64,000 nt of DNA from Hyphococcus sp. (GTDB taxonomy: Bacteria > Pseudomonadota > Alphaproteobacteria > Caulobacterales > Parvularculaceae), in assembly GCA_021776335.1 (NCBI GenBank), contig JAJFGB010000007.1, forward strand, positions 248,001 to 312,000. The letters run 5' to 3'. This document shows positions 36,303-46,009 of the stretch, piece after piece. The translations under genes and the position numbers were made by a program. The notes beneath the pieces are model-generated. The model had not been told where the DNA came from. It saw only the letters and a program-made list of their open reading frames with translations, and made no database searches. How positions within the stretch are numbered: the stretch's first letter is position 1; each line of letters starts with the position of its first letter.

Positions 36303-38093
36303 TTAGTTGGCTTGCGCTATGTCGACCTGGTTCAAGCCGTTGAAGATGCTGAAAAATGCATCGGGCCGCTGGAACACGCAATTTCGGCCAGTGTTTTCGA
36401 TTGCAAAAAACAACAGGCGCCGGTCAACGGCTTCGCTTTTAGCGGATTTCAATGGAACGCCGTGGGTATGCTCGCCAAACAGGCTAACGATGTTCTTGCA
36501 ACCGGTGAGAATATCATTCACTTCCGGATTGTCGAGAAAGTTGCTGACGATGTCGCGTCGGACGGTGTCCCGGTCGGCTGACAACAGTGCCTTTGTCGCC
36601 TTTTCGAACTCATCAGGATGTTCGCGCAGATAGGCTAAATCTTCGGTGCAGCTTTCGTAGAGTTTTTCATAAAATCCGCTATGGCCGCTGATCTTGATCA
36701 AATTGCCCGTCAACATATGGGCAAAATTGAAACTTGCCTGCGACGCCAGACAAAGATCGAGCAAGCCCTTCAGCCATTTTGGTTCTACGTCTTGCAGCTT
36801 TGACTTCGCGTTGAATGCGTAGTTGACACAGATAGTTTGCGCGATGCGCTCGCAGGATTGGGTCAGCGCAAGGGCTATAGGTGAAGCAGTAGAAAATGAG
36901 ACAGCAAGAATATTTTTTAGATTAAGCAGCGTCAGGAATTCTTCCAGCCTTTCGGCGTCTTCGCGATTCGAGCTGCCTCGTGTCGAGAGGCCAAATCCCG
37001 GCCTGCGAACAGAATAGACACAAAAACCTGACTTCCTCGCGAGTGAAATAAACTCGTCCGATGGTTTGTATCCATATTCCAGACTGTGCAACGTCAGCAG
37101 AGGCCGCATATTCGGATCGCCGTAAGTTGAATATTCGATCTGGCCTTTGTGGCGTTCGAGTTTAAGGATTTGCACGCCCTGTCGTGTCGGGAAAATGTCG
37201 CCAATTTCATCCAGCGCTGATGGGCGATCTTTTTCGTGATAGGCGATAATCTCCAACGTCCGCACCATAACATCATTAAAATTCTTGCAGCCGAGCTTGC
37301 TTGTAATATTTTTGATATGGGTGCGGATGGTACTGACGGAGTTGTTTCGTTTTCGGGCAATGCTGTCGATATTGTGTCGTTGAATTGACAGCGATAAAAT
37401 TTCAATTTCTGTGTCGGTAAGCGAAAGCTTGCCTCTGAAATAGTTCTCTGCCGCCGCCGGCAGAAAAACATTGCAGATGGAAATCTTGAGCGCGACCTCA
37501 TCTTCTGATTTACCGTCAAACCTGTGGACATTAATAAGGCGCCGCACGCCGTCGCGCCCAAATATTTCTGAAAGTGATCCTTTGGCGGATTGTTCGGCTT
37601 CTTGAAATAGATGGTTCAAGGGTTCCAGAAGCTGTTCCTTGACGCTTTCACCAGCAGCAAATCCAAGGATTTCGGTTGCGTCTTCGTTGATCGACTGGAT
37701 CACGCCGCGGCGATTGATCAACAGCGTGTTTTTGCCGCCTTTATCGATGGTGCGGCGCATTTTCTCACGGAGTATGCCGATTGTATCGCCGTCTCTTTTG
37801 GCGGTGTAGCGAAACAAATTGTTCAAGATTGGCTTCAAGCGAATCATCGCCTCGTCATCGTCGATGCGATCAGCCCATTTGCGGCAGACATCGGGCCAGA
37901 ACTCTGGGTGCTCATGGAGTTCTGCCCAGGACTCTAATAATTCCAGTGATTCTTCTGGTGCAACTGCCAGCGCGTCACGATCCTTAGGGGCTGTTTCGGA
38001 TCCGTTTTGGTTGAAGGGCTGAATCTCGCGTGTTGCCATAAATGCATCATATGTTGCTATTTGTTCATCATACGAGAGTTCATGAGATCTCAT
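36303..38093 (-). CDS. LuxR-type regulator with PAS-like and alpha/beta-hydrolase domains
   Basis: This 596-residue protein joins three parts: a PAS-like sensor (residues about 120-210; LLINRRGVIQSINEDATEILGF), a LuxR helix-turn-helix (about 223-280; LSLTDTEIEILSLSIQ, then SIARKRNNSVSTIRTHIKNI), and a C-terminal alpha/beta-hydrolase fold (about 310-596). The HTH is central rather than C-terminal, and the hydrolase follows it. The nucleophile elbow reads VSFSTA (Ser at about 401) instead of Gly-x-Ser-x-Gly, so the domain may be a ligand sensor or a weak hydrolase. The ATG at 38093 is preferred to a TTG at 38141. Confidence 0.85.
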   Translation of the reverse strand: MRSHELSYDEQIATYDAFMATREIQPFNQNGSETAPKDRDALAVAPEESLELLESWAELHEHPEFWPDVCRKWADRIDDDEAMIRLKPILNNLFRYTAKRDGDTIGILREKMRRTIDKGGKNTLLINRRGVIQSINEDATEILGFAAGESVKEQLLEPLNHLFQEAEQSAKGSLSEIFGRDGVRRLINVHRFDGKSEDEVALKISICNVFLPAAAENYFRGKLSLTDTEIEILSLSIQRHNIDSIARKRNNSVSTIRTHIKNITSKLGCKNFNDVMVRTLEIIAYHEKDRPSALDEIGDIFPTRQGVQILKLERHKGQIEYSTYGDPNMRPLLTLHSLEYGYKPSDEFISLARKSGFCVYSVRRPGFGLSTRGSSNREDAERLEEFLTLLNLKNILAVSFSTASPIALALTQSCERIAQTICVNYAFNAKSKLQDVEPKWLKGLLDLCLASQASFNFAHMLTGNLIKISGHSGFYEKLYESCTEDLAYLREHPDEFEKATKALLSADRDTVRRDIVSNFLDNPEVNDILTGCKNIVSLFGEHTHGVPLKSAKSEAVDRRLLFFAIENTGRNCVFQRPDAFFSIFNGLNQVDIAQAN

Positions 38094-38325
38094 ATCCCCA
38101 AAATTGGGTATTTCGCGTTTTGGACTGAAGCAAGTAAGCAAAAAGTAGCGGAATTATGGTTGAATCTGTCAATTCATACAGCGCACAGGAAAAACCAGGT
38201 GTGCGGCGTACCAGAGAGGCAGATCGGCGCCATTGGTGATTCGTCTGCTATCGACAGGTGTCAGATGTGTCTGAAACGCCTGCTTTCTGGCGAAGGATAT
38301 TCAGATTGCGGCGGGCTATGGCTGA

Positions 38326-39051
38326 TCAGCCAAATATTTCGCTTAAAAAATCTTTCATGGCTGCCCATGATCGTCGGTCTGCACCGGCGTTATAAACAGT
38401 GCCGAAACCCGGATCATCCGCTGCCGGATTTGTAAAGGAATGCATGACGCCGCCATAGGCGTGGAGTTGCCAGTCGGCTTTGGCGTCAGTCATCTCCTTG
38501 CTAAAGGCGTCAACGTGCGCGGGCGGCGCCATCGGATCGTTCCAGCCGTGAAGGGTGAGTACTTTGGCGCTGATGTTTTTTCCGCGCGTGTTCTCTGGCG
38601 CGCTCAGCAATCCGTGAAAGCTGACTACGCCGTTAATGTCGGCGCCGGCACGGGCGATGTCGAGAACGCACAAACCGCCAAAGCAAAATCCGATTGCAGC
38701 GATTTTTGTCGCGTCTATTTCGGGCCGGGTTTTGACGATATCGATAATCTGCAACAGCCGCGCCTGCAGCATGGCGCGGTCTTCCATAAAAGGCGTCATC
38801 AATGCCTGATTTTCGTCGGCGGACGTTCCAAGAACGCCTTTGCCGTAAAGATCAATGGCGATGCCTGTATATCCCAGTTTTGCAATCGCTTTTGCTTTAT
38901 CAACTTCGAAGTCGGAGCGTCCGGCCCATGCATGGGCGATCAACACTGCCGGGCGTGCGCCGCCGACACTGGCAATCACCGCTTCGCAGGTCTTGCCGCC
39001 GATTTCATAGTCAAGATTGCGCGTTTTGACAGTCACCGTTTCAGTCTCCAT
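38326..39051 (-). CDS. Dienelactone hydrolase family protein
   Basis: The 241-residue alpha/beta hydrolase has the dienelactone hydrolase triad: Cys123 in GFCFGG, Asp172 in HGWNDPM and His204 in GGVMHSFTNP. Classic members open dienelactones in chlorocatechol breakdown, but most chromosomal copies act on unknown esters or lactones. The start overlaps the stop of the methyltransferase gene upstream by 11 bases, so it is the third gene of the pyk-methyltransferase-hydrolase transcript. Confidence 0.9.
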   Translation of the reverse strand: METETVTVKTRNLDYEIGGKTCEAVIASVGGARPAVLIAHAWAGRSDFEVDKAKAIAKLGYTGIAIDLYGKGVLGTSADENQALMTPFMEDRAMLQARLLQIIDIVKTRPEIDATKIAAIGFCFGGLCVLDIARAGADINGVVSFHGLLSAPENTRGKNISAKVLTLHGWNDPMAPPAHVDAFSKEMTDAKADWQLHAYGGVMHSFTNPAADDPGFGTVYNAGADRRSWAAMKDFLSEIFG

Positions 39052-39781
39052 GTTTCAACGAAGCGGCGATGCGCCGGCCAATGGGGACGATGCTGCCTGA
39101 CGCAATCATCTGTTCTTCCTTGCGGAAAAATGTTTCAATCACGCCTGCCGCTTCCTTGGTTTGCGGAAGCACAGGGATCAGATATCGGTAGAGATAGGGA
39201 ACGCGATGGATAGCTTTCACGTCAAATCGCGCGGTGACCGCAGCTTCCATCGCCTGGATGGAATGCAGGTCGTGATCATGGTCGCTATGCCATGCGGCAT
39301 GCGGTTCCGATGCGCAGAGCACTTTTTTCGCAAAGCTGCCGGGCATCTCCATTAGCAGATTTGCAAGAGGGTCGGATCGTAATTGCGCTGCGAACCAGTT
39401 GCTGGTCCGATCGTCGGCTTCGTTGAATGCAAAATCTTCAATCAGCAAAAAACCATCATCATGTAATCGCATTTGTGCGGCTGTTACAGCGCCATCGAGA
39501 TCATGGATGTGATGCAATGACCGTGTGAACAGGACCACATCTGTTTTACCTGATTGATAGTCCGGCCAGCGTGCACGCGCGGCGTTGACGCCTTTTGCAC
39601 GGGCCGTCGCTACGGCATGATTGTCGCCGTCGATAGCTGTTACACGATACCCTGAGGATTGAAGCATTTGCGCGACATCGCCTTCGCCGCAGCCAATCTC
39701 AAGCACGTCAGATTTCTCGCGGGCATAGGTCTGGATGAAGTCGAGACTATGTTTCGTGGCGATATCAACGGGTCGCAGCAT
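39041..39781 (-). CDS. SAM-dependent class I methyltransferase
   Basis: The 246-residue protein shows motif I VLEIGCGEGDVAQML (residues about 26-40), motif II VTAIDGDNHAVATA, and VVLFTRSLHHIHDLDGAVTA, typical of UbiE-like small-molecule methyltransferases. The C-terminal half is less conserved and gives no substrate clue. The start lies 2 bases after the pyruvate kinase stop, so its translation would normally be coupled to full-length pyruvate kinase. Confidence 0.87.
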   Translation of the reverse strand: MLRPVDIATKHSLDFIQTYAREKSDVLEIGCGEGDVAQMLQSSGYRVTAIDGDNHAVATARAKGVNAARARWPDYQSGKTDVVLFTRSLHHIHDLDGAVTAAQMRLHDDGFLLIEDFAFNEADDRTSNWFAAQLRSDPLANLLMEMPGSFAKKVLCASEPHAAWHSDHDHDLHSIQAMEAAVTARFDVKAIHRVPYLYRYLIPVLPQTKEAAGVIETFFRKEEQMIASGSIVPIGRRIAASLKHGD

Positions 39782-39783
39782 CG

Positions 39784-41205
39784 CTAATCAATGGCGCCGA
39801 TCCGGCTGATCTTCAATGTATTGGTTCGGCCGCGACGGCCAAAGGGATAACCGGCGATAATAATAATCCGTTCGCCGTCCCGGCCGCCATGCGCTTTGGC
39901 CAGCGTATCGGCTTTTTCGACCATTTCGTGAAAGTGCGAGATGTCTTCCGTGACAACGGGCTGCACACCCCAATAAAGCGCGAGCTGACGGGCGACTTTT
40001 TCATCGGGTGTTGCAGCGATAACGCGGCAATGAGGGCGATCACGAGAAAGCCGTCGCGCTGTCGATCCGGTTTTTGTATAGGCAACGGCGAGGGAGCAAT
40101 CGAGGACTTCGGCAATGCGGCGCGCCGACAAGGTGATTGCGTCGGCCGTTGTGTAGGCCTCGTCATCACCATGGCCGGCGCTTTTATAGCTGCCGGACTC
40201 ATCATCTTTTTCTGTTGCTGCAATAATCCTGTCCATGATCGCAACGGCGGTCGGCGGATGGCGGCCGACGGCCGTTTCAGCGGACAACATCACCGCATCG
40301 GCGCCCTGATAGACGGCGGATGAAACATCGGACGCTTCGGCGCGGGTGGGAGCGATCGATTCGACCATGGATTCCAGCATATGGGTGGCGACGATTACGG
40401 GTTTTCCTGCGGCGCGGCAGTCACGGATGATGCGGCGCTGGATCAGGGGCACGTCTTCGGGCGCGCATTCAACGCCAAGGTCGCCGCGCGCCACCATGAT
40501 TGCGACAGACAGCTCGATGATGTCTTAGAGATGTTCCACTGCTGATGGTTTTTCGATTTTCGAAATGATTCCGGCGCGGCCTTTGATCAATTCGCGTGCT
40601 TCGCGCACATCATCTGGCTGCTGGACGAAAGATAAGGCGATGTAATCAACATTGAGACCAAGGGCGAAATCGAGGTCTTCGCGATCCTTGTCGGTCATCG
40701 CCGAGATCGGCAGGCGTCGCCCAGGCACGTTAATGCCTTTCCGGTTACTCAAAATTCCAGGTGTATCGGCACGTGCGACCAGATGGCGTCCGGTGTTCTC
40801 CGTTACGGTGATCTGAAGCTTGCCATCATCAAGTTTTAAAATATCGCCTGGCTTCAACACATCGAGAAGTTCTTTGTGCGGGATCGGAATTGTGTCTTCG
40901 TCGGCAGACTCATTGGAATGCACCAGTCGGTATTCGGCGCCATATCTTAGTTTGATCGATCCGGCGGCGAAGGCGCCAGTTCTGATCTTCGGGCCCTGAA
41001 GGTCCGCGAAGATCGCAAGCGGTGTTGCTGTTGTCTTTTCAAAATCGCGAATGGACTGGGCAATTGATGCGAGCTTGTCATGGCCGCCATGGCTCATATT
41101 GAGGCGGAAGATGTCCACGCCAGCGTCGTGAATGAGCCGCAGCATGGAAGGCGATGAACTCGCGGGGCCGACGGTAGCGACGATTTTACAAAGGCGATTT
41201 CTCAT
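39784..41205 (-). pseudogene. pyk: Pyruvate kinase gene interrupted by an in-frame TAA
   Basis: The two halves read in one frame as a complete pyruvate kinase. The first (from 41205) covers KIVATVGPAS, FRLNMSHGG, DLQGPKIRTG, the B domain and the lysine motif ISKIEKPSAVEHL, then meets TAA at 40525-40527. The frame resumes as DIIELSVAIMVARGDLGVE with the metal-binding loop, and runs through VIVATHMLESM to the C-terminal domain. The stop sits where relatives have Asp or Glu, so one change from GAA would explain it. Ten codons on, the usual Ser-Asp is Ser-Val. Nothing else looks decayed. A downstream fragment could start at the ATG at 40497. A recent mutation or an assembly error are the main options. 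Confidence 0.88.
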
Positions 41206-41280
41206 GAAGCGGGCTCGCAGATGAATACGGCGCCGACGCTACGCGCATTTTACTTGCATGAGAACCGGTTGGGGCGGGCT

Positions 41281-41772
41281 TTATTCCACTTTGACCGATG
41301 CAGCGAGCGCAGGCTCTTGCCCATAAAGCGAGATCGTCGAGATCGACATTTTAGCGGAGCCTTCTATCGGTCGGCGTGAATAGACCACATAGACGAGCGT
41401 GTTGTTTTCCGCGTCATAGATACGCCGGACCGCCATGGACTTAAAAACCAGACTGATGCGCTGGGAGAAAACTTCCTCGCCGCTTTTGTCGAGATCGATA
41501 TCGCTGATGGCAATCGGGCCGGTCTGACGGCAGGCGATGGACGCATTGGACGGGTCCTCAAACCAGTTGCCCTTGGCGACCCGATCCCAAAAACCGCGAT
41601 CAAAGTGTGACAGATGACAAGTGACGCCGGAAACTTTCGGATCGGCGAGGGCCTGAACCTTGATTTCATTGCCGATGAAATCATTCTTGAATTCGCCGAC
41701 CTCGTTCTCTTTGCTGCCACCGCAGGCCGTGAGGCATAGAACGCACAGGGTCCAGATCAGATTTTTTGTCAT
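41281..41772 (-). CDS. creA: CreA family protein, lipoprotein
   Basis: The 163-residue protein matches the CreA family of exported proteins of unknown function: VTCHLSHFDRGFWDRVAKGN, then FEDPSNASIACRQTGPI, and the end RRPIEGSAKMSISTI. The signal ends in the lipobox LTACGG with Cys at residue 17, so it is probably lipid-anchored in the cell envelope. Its ATG directly abuts the stop of the flavin oxidoreductase gene upstream, so both are likely to be co-transcribed. Confidence 0.9.
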   Translation of the reverse strand: MTKNLIWTLCVLCLTACGGSKENEVGEFKNDFIGNEIKVQALADPKVSGVTCHLSHFDRGFWDRVAKGNWFEDPSNASIACRQTGPIAISDIDLDKSGEEVFSQRISLVFKSMAVRRIYDAENNTLVYVVYSRRPIEGSAKMSISTISLYGQEPALAASVKVE

Positions 41773-42738
41773 TTACGTCCCGCAAATTGCCGCTTTGGCG
41801 GCTTCATATTCCGCTGCGAGCTTGTCAACGAATTGCGCTGTCGTCGTCACTTCTTTGACGGCGCCGATGCCCTGACCGCAGCCCCAGATATCTTTCCAAA
41901 CTTTTTTGGCGCCTTCGCCAGCGGCTTTGAAATCCATTTTTGAAGGATCTGACTCAGGCAAATTATGGGGGTCCATACCGGCCTTTTCAATGGACGGCGC
42001 CAAATAGTTGCCATGCACACCGGAAAAATAATTCGTGTAGACAATATCATCAGCCTTGCCGTCCACGATACCGTTTTTATATGCATCGTCGGCATTGGCT
42101 TCTTCGGTGGCGATAAAAGCTGAGCCGATATAGCCGAAATCAGCGCCCATCGCCTCGGCGGCGAGCACCGATTGGCCGCGGGCAATGCAGCCCGACAAGG
42201 CGATGGGTCCGTCAAACCATTCGCGGATTTCCTGAACCAGCGCGAAAGGCGATTGCACGCCCGCATGGCCGCCGGCGCCGGCGGCGACGGTGATCAAACC
42301 ATCAGCGCCTTTCTCAATTGCTTTTTTTGCAAACCGGTTGTTGATGACATCATGAAGGACGATACCGCCATAAGAATGGATCGCTTCATAAACCTCCTCG
42401 CGTGCGCCGAGAGAGCATATGACAATCGGGACTTCGTGCTTCACGCACATTTCAAGGTCATGCATCAGTCGATCATTGGAGCGGTGAACGATCTGATTGA
42501 CGGCATAGGGCGCCGAGGGTTGGTCGGGGTGTTCTTCATCATGCTGCGCCAGCGCTGCTTTGATCTCTGTCAGCCATGTGTCCAGAGCTTCTGCCGGGCG
42601 CGCATTTAGCGAAGGAAACGAACCGATAACACCGGCCTTGCATTGGGCGATCACCAGCTTTGGCGTTGAAACGATAAACATGGGTGCGCCGATCACGGGA
42701 AGGCGCATGCGTGATTTGATGTCTGCAATGCTGGGCAT
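41773..42738 (-). CDS. NAD(P)H-dependent flavin oxidoreductase (nitronate monooxygenase family)
   Basis: The 321-residue TIM-barrel flavoprotein has the FMN-binding and family motifs IGAPMF at the start, VIGSFPSLNARPAEALDTWL, LITVAAGAGGHAGVQSPFAL and IALSGCIARGQSVLAAEAMGADFGYIGS. Members oxidise alkyl nitronates or act as enoyl reductases. The chosen ATG at 42738 has GAGGAG 8 bases upstream. It diverges from the acyl-CoA synthetase gene, leaving 142 bases for both promoters. Confidence 0.9.
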   Translation of the reverse strand: MPSIADIKSRMRLPVIGAPMFIVSTPKLVIAQCKAGVIGSFPSLNARPAEALDTWLTEIKAALAQHDEEHPDQPSAPYAVNQIVHRSNDRLMHDLEMCVKHEVPIVICSLGAREEVYEAIHSYGGIVLHDVINNRFAKKAIEKGADGLITVAAGAGGHAGVQSPFALVQEIREWFDGPIALSGCIARGQSVLAAEAMGADFGYIGSAFIATEEANADDAYKNGIVDGKADDIVYTNYFSGVHGNYLAPSIEKAGMDPHNLPESDPSKMDFKAAGEGAKKVWKDIWGCGQGIGAVKEVTTTAQFVDKLAAEYEAAKAAICGT

Positions 42739-42880
42739 GAACAAGGCTCCTCAAACTTTTGCGCAAGCTAATGGACTGGCGCCCCGCGGTGCAATGGGCG
42801 AGCGCAGTCGATTTGCGTTCTGTTTGCCTTCTGGCAAAATCCCGGCATAGTTGCTGATCATTTTCGAGGAGCGCCGTTTT

Positions 42881-44428
42881 ATGACGACCCGGGAAATACT
42901 CAATCCACCGATCATTGCTGATCTCATTCGTGAACAGGCGCGGCAGCGCCCGGATCAGGTCGGGCTCATTTTCGAGGGTAAAAACTTCACCTATGGTGAG
43001 ATGAATGAGCGATCGAACCGCGCCGCCCAGGCATTTTTATCCCTCGGGCTCAAATCCGGCGACCGCGTCGCCTGGTTGGCGCGCAATGTGGCGACCTTTT
43101 GGGATGCGCTTTTTGGCGCAGCAAAAATCGGCGTTGTGATGACGCCGATTAACTGGCGGCTCGCGCCCGCGGAAGTTGTGCAAATTCTCGGCGATGCCAA
43201 GGCGAAAATCTTCATCGGCGAAGCGATGTTTATCGATCCGCTAAAAACCGTCGACAGTTACGCACCGCCGTCAACGTTGATGATTGAAGGCGGCGATGAG
43301 AGTTTTGATGCGTTGATCGATGCGCAGGAACCGATCGAGCCCGACTACGCGCCGAGCAGCGACGACGTCGTCGTTCAACTTTACACCAGCGGTACGACAG
43401 GTCTGCCCAAAGGCGTCTTGCTCACAAACCGATGCTATTATGAAGTTGGCGAAGCGGGCGAGGCGGCCCAAGTGGTCGTTCCGAAGACGGAGGATGAAGC
43501 CATCCTTCACGCGCTGCCGCATTTTCACGTGGCGGGCGTCAATTTCGGCTTTATGGGTTTTTCCCGCTCCATGCCGGTAATCCAGCATCGCCAGTTCGAC
43601 CCGGCGGCGATTGTCAAAGACGCCCAAGGTCCGGCGCCGCTCAATTCTTTCTTTGTGCCGGTCATGATCATGATGATTGTTGAAGCGGCCAAGCAAATGC
43701 AATTACCCCTCGATAAGTTTGTTTGCGTCAGCTATGGCGCGGCGCCTATGCCCGAAGCGCTGCTCGATGGGGCGATGGCGGTCATGCCCAATGCCGCATT
43801 CACGCAATTTTACGGCATGACGGAAACCACCGGTGGCGTCACGGTGCTGGGCTCTACCGATCATGCAAAAGGAAAAAAGCAGCGCGTCTCCGCCGGCAAG
43901 CCTTTGCCAGGCTGTGAAGTGAAAATCTGCGATCCCGCGACTGGCGAAGAAGTCGCCCAAGGCGAAACCGGCGAAATTGTCGCTAAGTCCAATTTCATCA
44001 TGGACGGCTACTGGAACCGACCGGACGCCACTGCCGAAGCGATCAGAGACGGTTGGTACTGGTCAGGTGACGCCGGTTATATGGACGAAAACGGATTTCT
44101 CTATGTCGTTGATCGCATCAAGGACATGATCATTTCCGGCGGTGAAAATATCTACCCCGCCGAACTCGAAAATATCCTCGCCGCACATCCGGACATCGCT
44201 GATGTGGCTGTGATCGGCGTACCGGATGCAAAATGGGGCGAGGTCGTAAAGGTCGTCGCAGTCAAACGCATCGCTGTCGATCTGGATGAGGCCGGCGTCA
44301 CGGATTTTCTCAAAGACAAAATCGCGGGGTTCAAAATGCCGAGGATCGTTGAATTTATTCCAATGCTGCCGCGCAATCCGTCAGGCAAGATTTTGAAGAC
44401 CGAGTTGCGAAAGATGCATGAAGAGTAG
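42881..44428 (+). CDS. Acyl-CoA synthetase (AMP-dependent, long-chain fatty acid CoA ligase type)
   Basis: The 515-residue ligase activates a carboxylic acid to its CoA ester through an acyl-adenylate. The ATP loop [13 protein letters not shown] (residues about 168-180), [10 protein letters not shown] near 310, [34 protein letters not shown] around 390-425 and the C-terminal catalytic Lys in [14 protein letters not shown] are all present. GAGGAG lies 10 bases before the chosen ATG. It probably feeds the acyl-CoA dehydrogenases downstream. Confidence 0.93.
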   Translation: MTTREILNPPIIADLIREQARQRPDQVGLIFEGKNFTYGEMNERSNRAAQAFLSLGLKSGDRVAWLARNVATFWDALFGAAKIGVVMTPINWRLAPAEVVQILGDAKAKIFIGEAMFIDPLKTVDSYAPPSTLMIEGGDESFDALIDAQEPIEPDYAPSSDDVVVQLYTSGTTGLPKGVLLTNRCYYEVGEAGEAAQVVVPKTEDEAILHALPHFHVAGVNFGFMGFSRSMPVIQHRQFDPAAIVKDAQGPAPLNSFFVPVMIMMIVEAAKQMQLPLDKFVCVSYGAAPMPEALLDGAMAVMPNAAFTQFYGMTETTGGVTVLGSTDHAKGKKQRVSAGKPLPGCEVKICDPATGEEVAQGETGEIVAKSNFIMDGYWNRPDATAEAIRDGWYWSGDAGYMDENGFLYVVDRIKDMIISGGENIYPAELENILAAHPDIADVAVIGVPDAKWGEVVKVVAVKRIAVDLDEAGVTDFLKDKIAGFKMPRIVEFIPMLPRNPSGKILKTELRKMHEE

Positions 44429-44550
44429 GTATCAAAATGAGGGTCGCGCGGCCAAGCATGCTTTGTTCCGAACTGCGCCACTTTTCGCGATGAGCAGCGA
44501 TACGCCCTGAGGCCAGCGGTGACGCTGAAAAAAGAAGGCTCGGCAAGGGC

Positions 44551-44588
44551 TTGACAATCGTGTATCGAATGAGACATATATGTCTCAT
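44551..44588 (+). promoter_or_regulatory. Promoter with overlapping 20-bp palindromic operator for the TetR-desaturase pair
   Basis: A consensus -35 TTGACA lies at 44551-44556. After 17 bases comes ACATAT at 44574-44579 as a plausible -10. A perfect 20-bp palindrome with half-site ATGAGACATA spans 44569-44588, covering the -10 and the first two bases of the TetR start codon at 44587. Initiation 7-8 bases after the -10 would fall on the ATG, giving a leaderless mRNA, and a repressor on the palindrome would block it. Confidence 0.72.
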
Positions 44589-45153
44589 GACTGATCCAAC
44601 TCGTTTATCGGCGCGGGACGCGCTCATTGAGGCGGCGTTCGCGGTTTTCAGCCGCGATCCCAGCGCTTCGCTTATCCAGGTTGCGGAGCGCGCCGGCGTC
44701 GGGCGCGCTACGCTGCATCGGCATTTCAGCAGTAGGGATGATCTCATTTTGGCGTTGGGCCGGATAGCGATCGCGGAAATGGACGAAGCGGCGGAGGCAG
44801 CATGTGAAGGCGCCCGCTCATACGCTGATGCGCTCAAACGAACGCTCGAGGCGCTGATACCGCTCGGCGATCGTCACGGCTTTCTCGCGCGTGAGCCGAT
44901 TGAAAATGATCCAACCATTCGCGCAGAGTTTGAACGCCAGCTCCATGAGACCCGCGACATGGTTGAGAAAGCAAAACAGGAAGGCCTGTTCGACAAGAGT
45001 GCGCCGACCGCGTGGATTATCCAAGCCTATGACCATTTGCTTTACGCCGCGTGGGAAAGCGTTCGTGCTGGCGACGCCACGCCGATGCAGGCAGCCGATC
45101 TTGCCTGGCGCACACTGACAACAGGCCTTGGAGGCAAGACAAGTGAATCTTGA
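44587..45153 (+). CDS. TetR family transcriptional regulator, probably autorepressing
   Basis: The 188-residue regulator has an N-terminal helix-turn-helix (residues 10-55; ALIEAAFAVFSRDPSASLIQVAERAGVGRATLHRHFSSRDDL) and a TetR-type helical ligand domain. The start at 44587 is chosen because the promoter elements upstream leave no room for the in-frame ATG at 44569. A palindrome covers its own -10 region, which points to autoregulation together with the overlapping sterol-desaturase-like gene. The ligand may be a lipid, judging by the neighbours. Confidence 0.88.
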   Translation: MTDPTRLSARDALIEAAFAVFSRDPSASLIQVAERAGVGRATLHRHFSSRDDLILALGRIAIAEMDEAAEAACEGARSYADALKRTLEALIPLGDRHGFLAREPIENDPTIRAEFERQLHETRDMVEKAKQEGLFDKSAPTAWIIQAYDHLLYAAWESVRAGDATPMQAADLAWRTLTTGLGGKTSES

Positions 45154-45985
45154 AAACCTTGCGAAACTAGGCGCGAATATCGACGACGCGTTCTTCTTGA
45201 TTGGCGCTGCAATCTTCGCGCTTGAAATCTTGAAAGCACTGTTCACGCGTTCTTTGCGTGGGCGCGGTCTGCTCGACATGCTCGCCAGCGCCTCAACTCA
45301 AATTCCTTTTCTGATCATCGAAACCTTTCTTCTGACATTTGCTTATGGTGCGTTTGTGCTTGTTGGCGATACTGTTGTGAGTTGGACCTTTCCAATTACG
45401 TTCTGGACAGTGATGCTGGCGCTGCTGGCCGCGGACTTTGTTTATTATTGGGAACACCGCATCGCGCATGAAGTTCGTGTGTTGTGGACACAACATGCCG
45501 TGCATCACTCGTCGCGCCATATGAACATGATTGTCGGTGTGCGTTTTGGACCGTTTGAAGGCGTGGTGTCGGCGCTGTTTCACTTGCCGCTGGTGTTTAT
45601 CGGGTTTGCGCCGGAATTGGTATTTTTCGGTATCCTTGTCGTATTGGCTTATCAAACCTGGATCCACACAGAAGTCATCGGCCGTCTCGGATCGCTCGAT
45701 GGTTTCCTCAACACGCCGTCAAACCATCGTGTCCATCACGGTTGCGATGACAAATATCTCGACAAGAATTACGGCGGCATTTTGATGATCTGGGATCGCA
45801 TATTCGGCACGTATCAGCGCGAAGAAGAAACGCCGCGCTATGGCCTGAAACGGGACTTTGACAGCGTTAATCCGATCACGGTGTGGTTTTCCGAATTGCC
45901 TGGCTTCGTCCGCGATTTGAAAAACGCGACGTCATGGCGTGAGTGGTGGATGCGCATTGTGGGGCGGCCCGATTGGCAGCCTTAA
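45143..45985 (+). CDS. Sterol desaturase/fatty acid hydroxylase superfamily protein
   Basis: This 280-residue integral membrane di-iron enzyme has the three histidine boxes: HRIAH (105-109), HAVHH (118-122) and HRVHH (195-199), among four or more membrane helices. Such enzymes hydroxylate or desaturate sterols, fatty acids or carotenoids. The GTG start at 45143 overlaps the TetR stop and has GGAGG 8 bases before it. It is therefore under the TetR promoter. Confidence 0.9.
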   Translation: MNLENLAKLGANIDDAFFLIGAAIFALEILKALFTRSLRGRGLLDMLASASTQIPFLIIETFLLTFAYGAFVLVGDTVVSWTFPITFWTVMLALLAADFVYYWEHRIAHEVRVLWTQHAVHHSSRHMNMIVGVRFGPFEGVVSALFHLPLVFIGFAPELVFFGILVVLAYQTWIHTEVIGRLGSLDGFLNTPSNHRVHHGCDDKYLDKNYGGILMIWDRIFGTYQREEETPRYGLKRDFDSVNPITVWFSELPGFVRDLKNATSWREWWMRIVGRPDWQP

Positions 45986-46009
45986 GCAGATAGGTCCAAG
46001 TGCTTGAGC

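Noticed and set aside
36207-36581. Forward frame of 124 codons opposite the end of the LuxR gene
   Set aside because: Most of it is antisense to the hydrolase domain of the LuxR gene; no domain seen.
38319-38332. 14-bp palindrome TGGCTGATCAGCCA at the end of the dienelactone hydrolase gene
   Set aside because: Overlaps the last codons and has no T tract; chance or a weak hairpin is enough to explain it.
40525-40527. Stop codon in pyruvate kinase read as selenocysteine or recoding
   Set aside because: The codon is UAA, not UGA, and no recoding element is visible.
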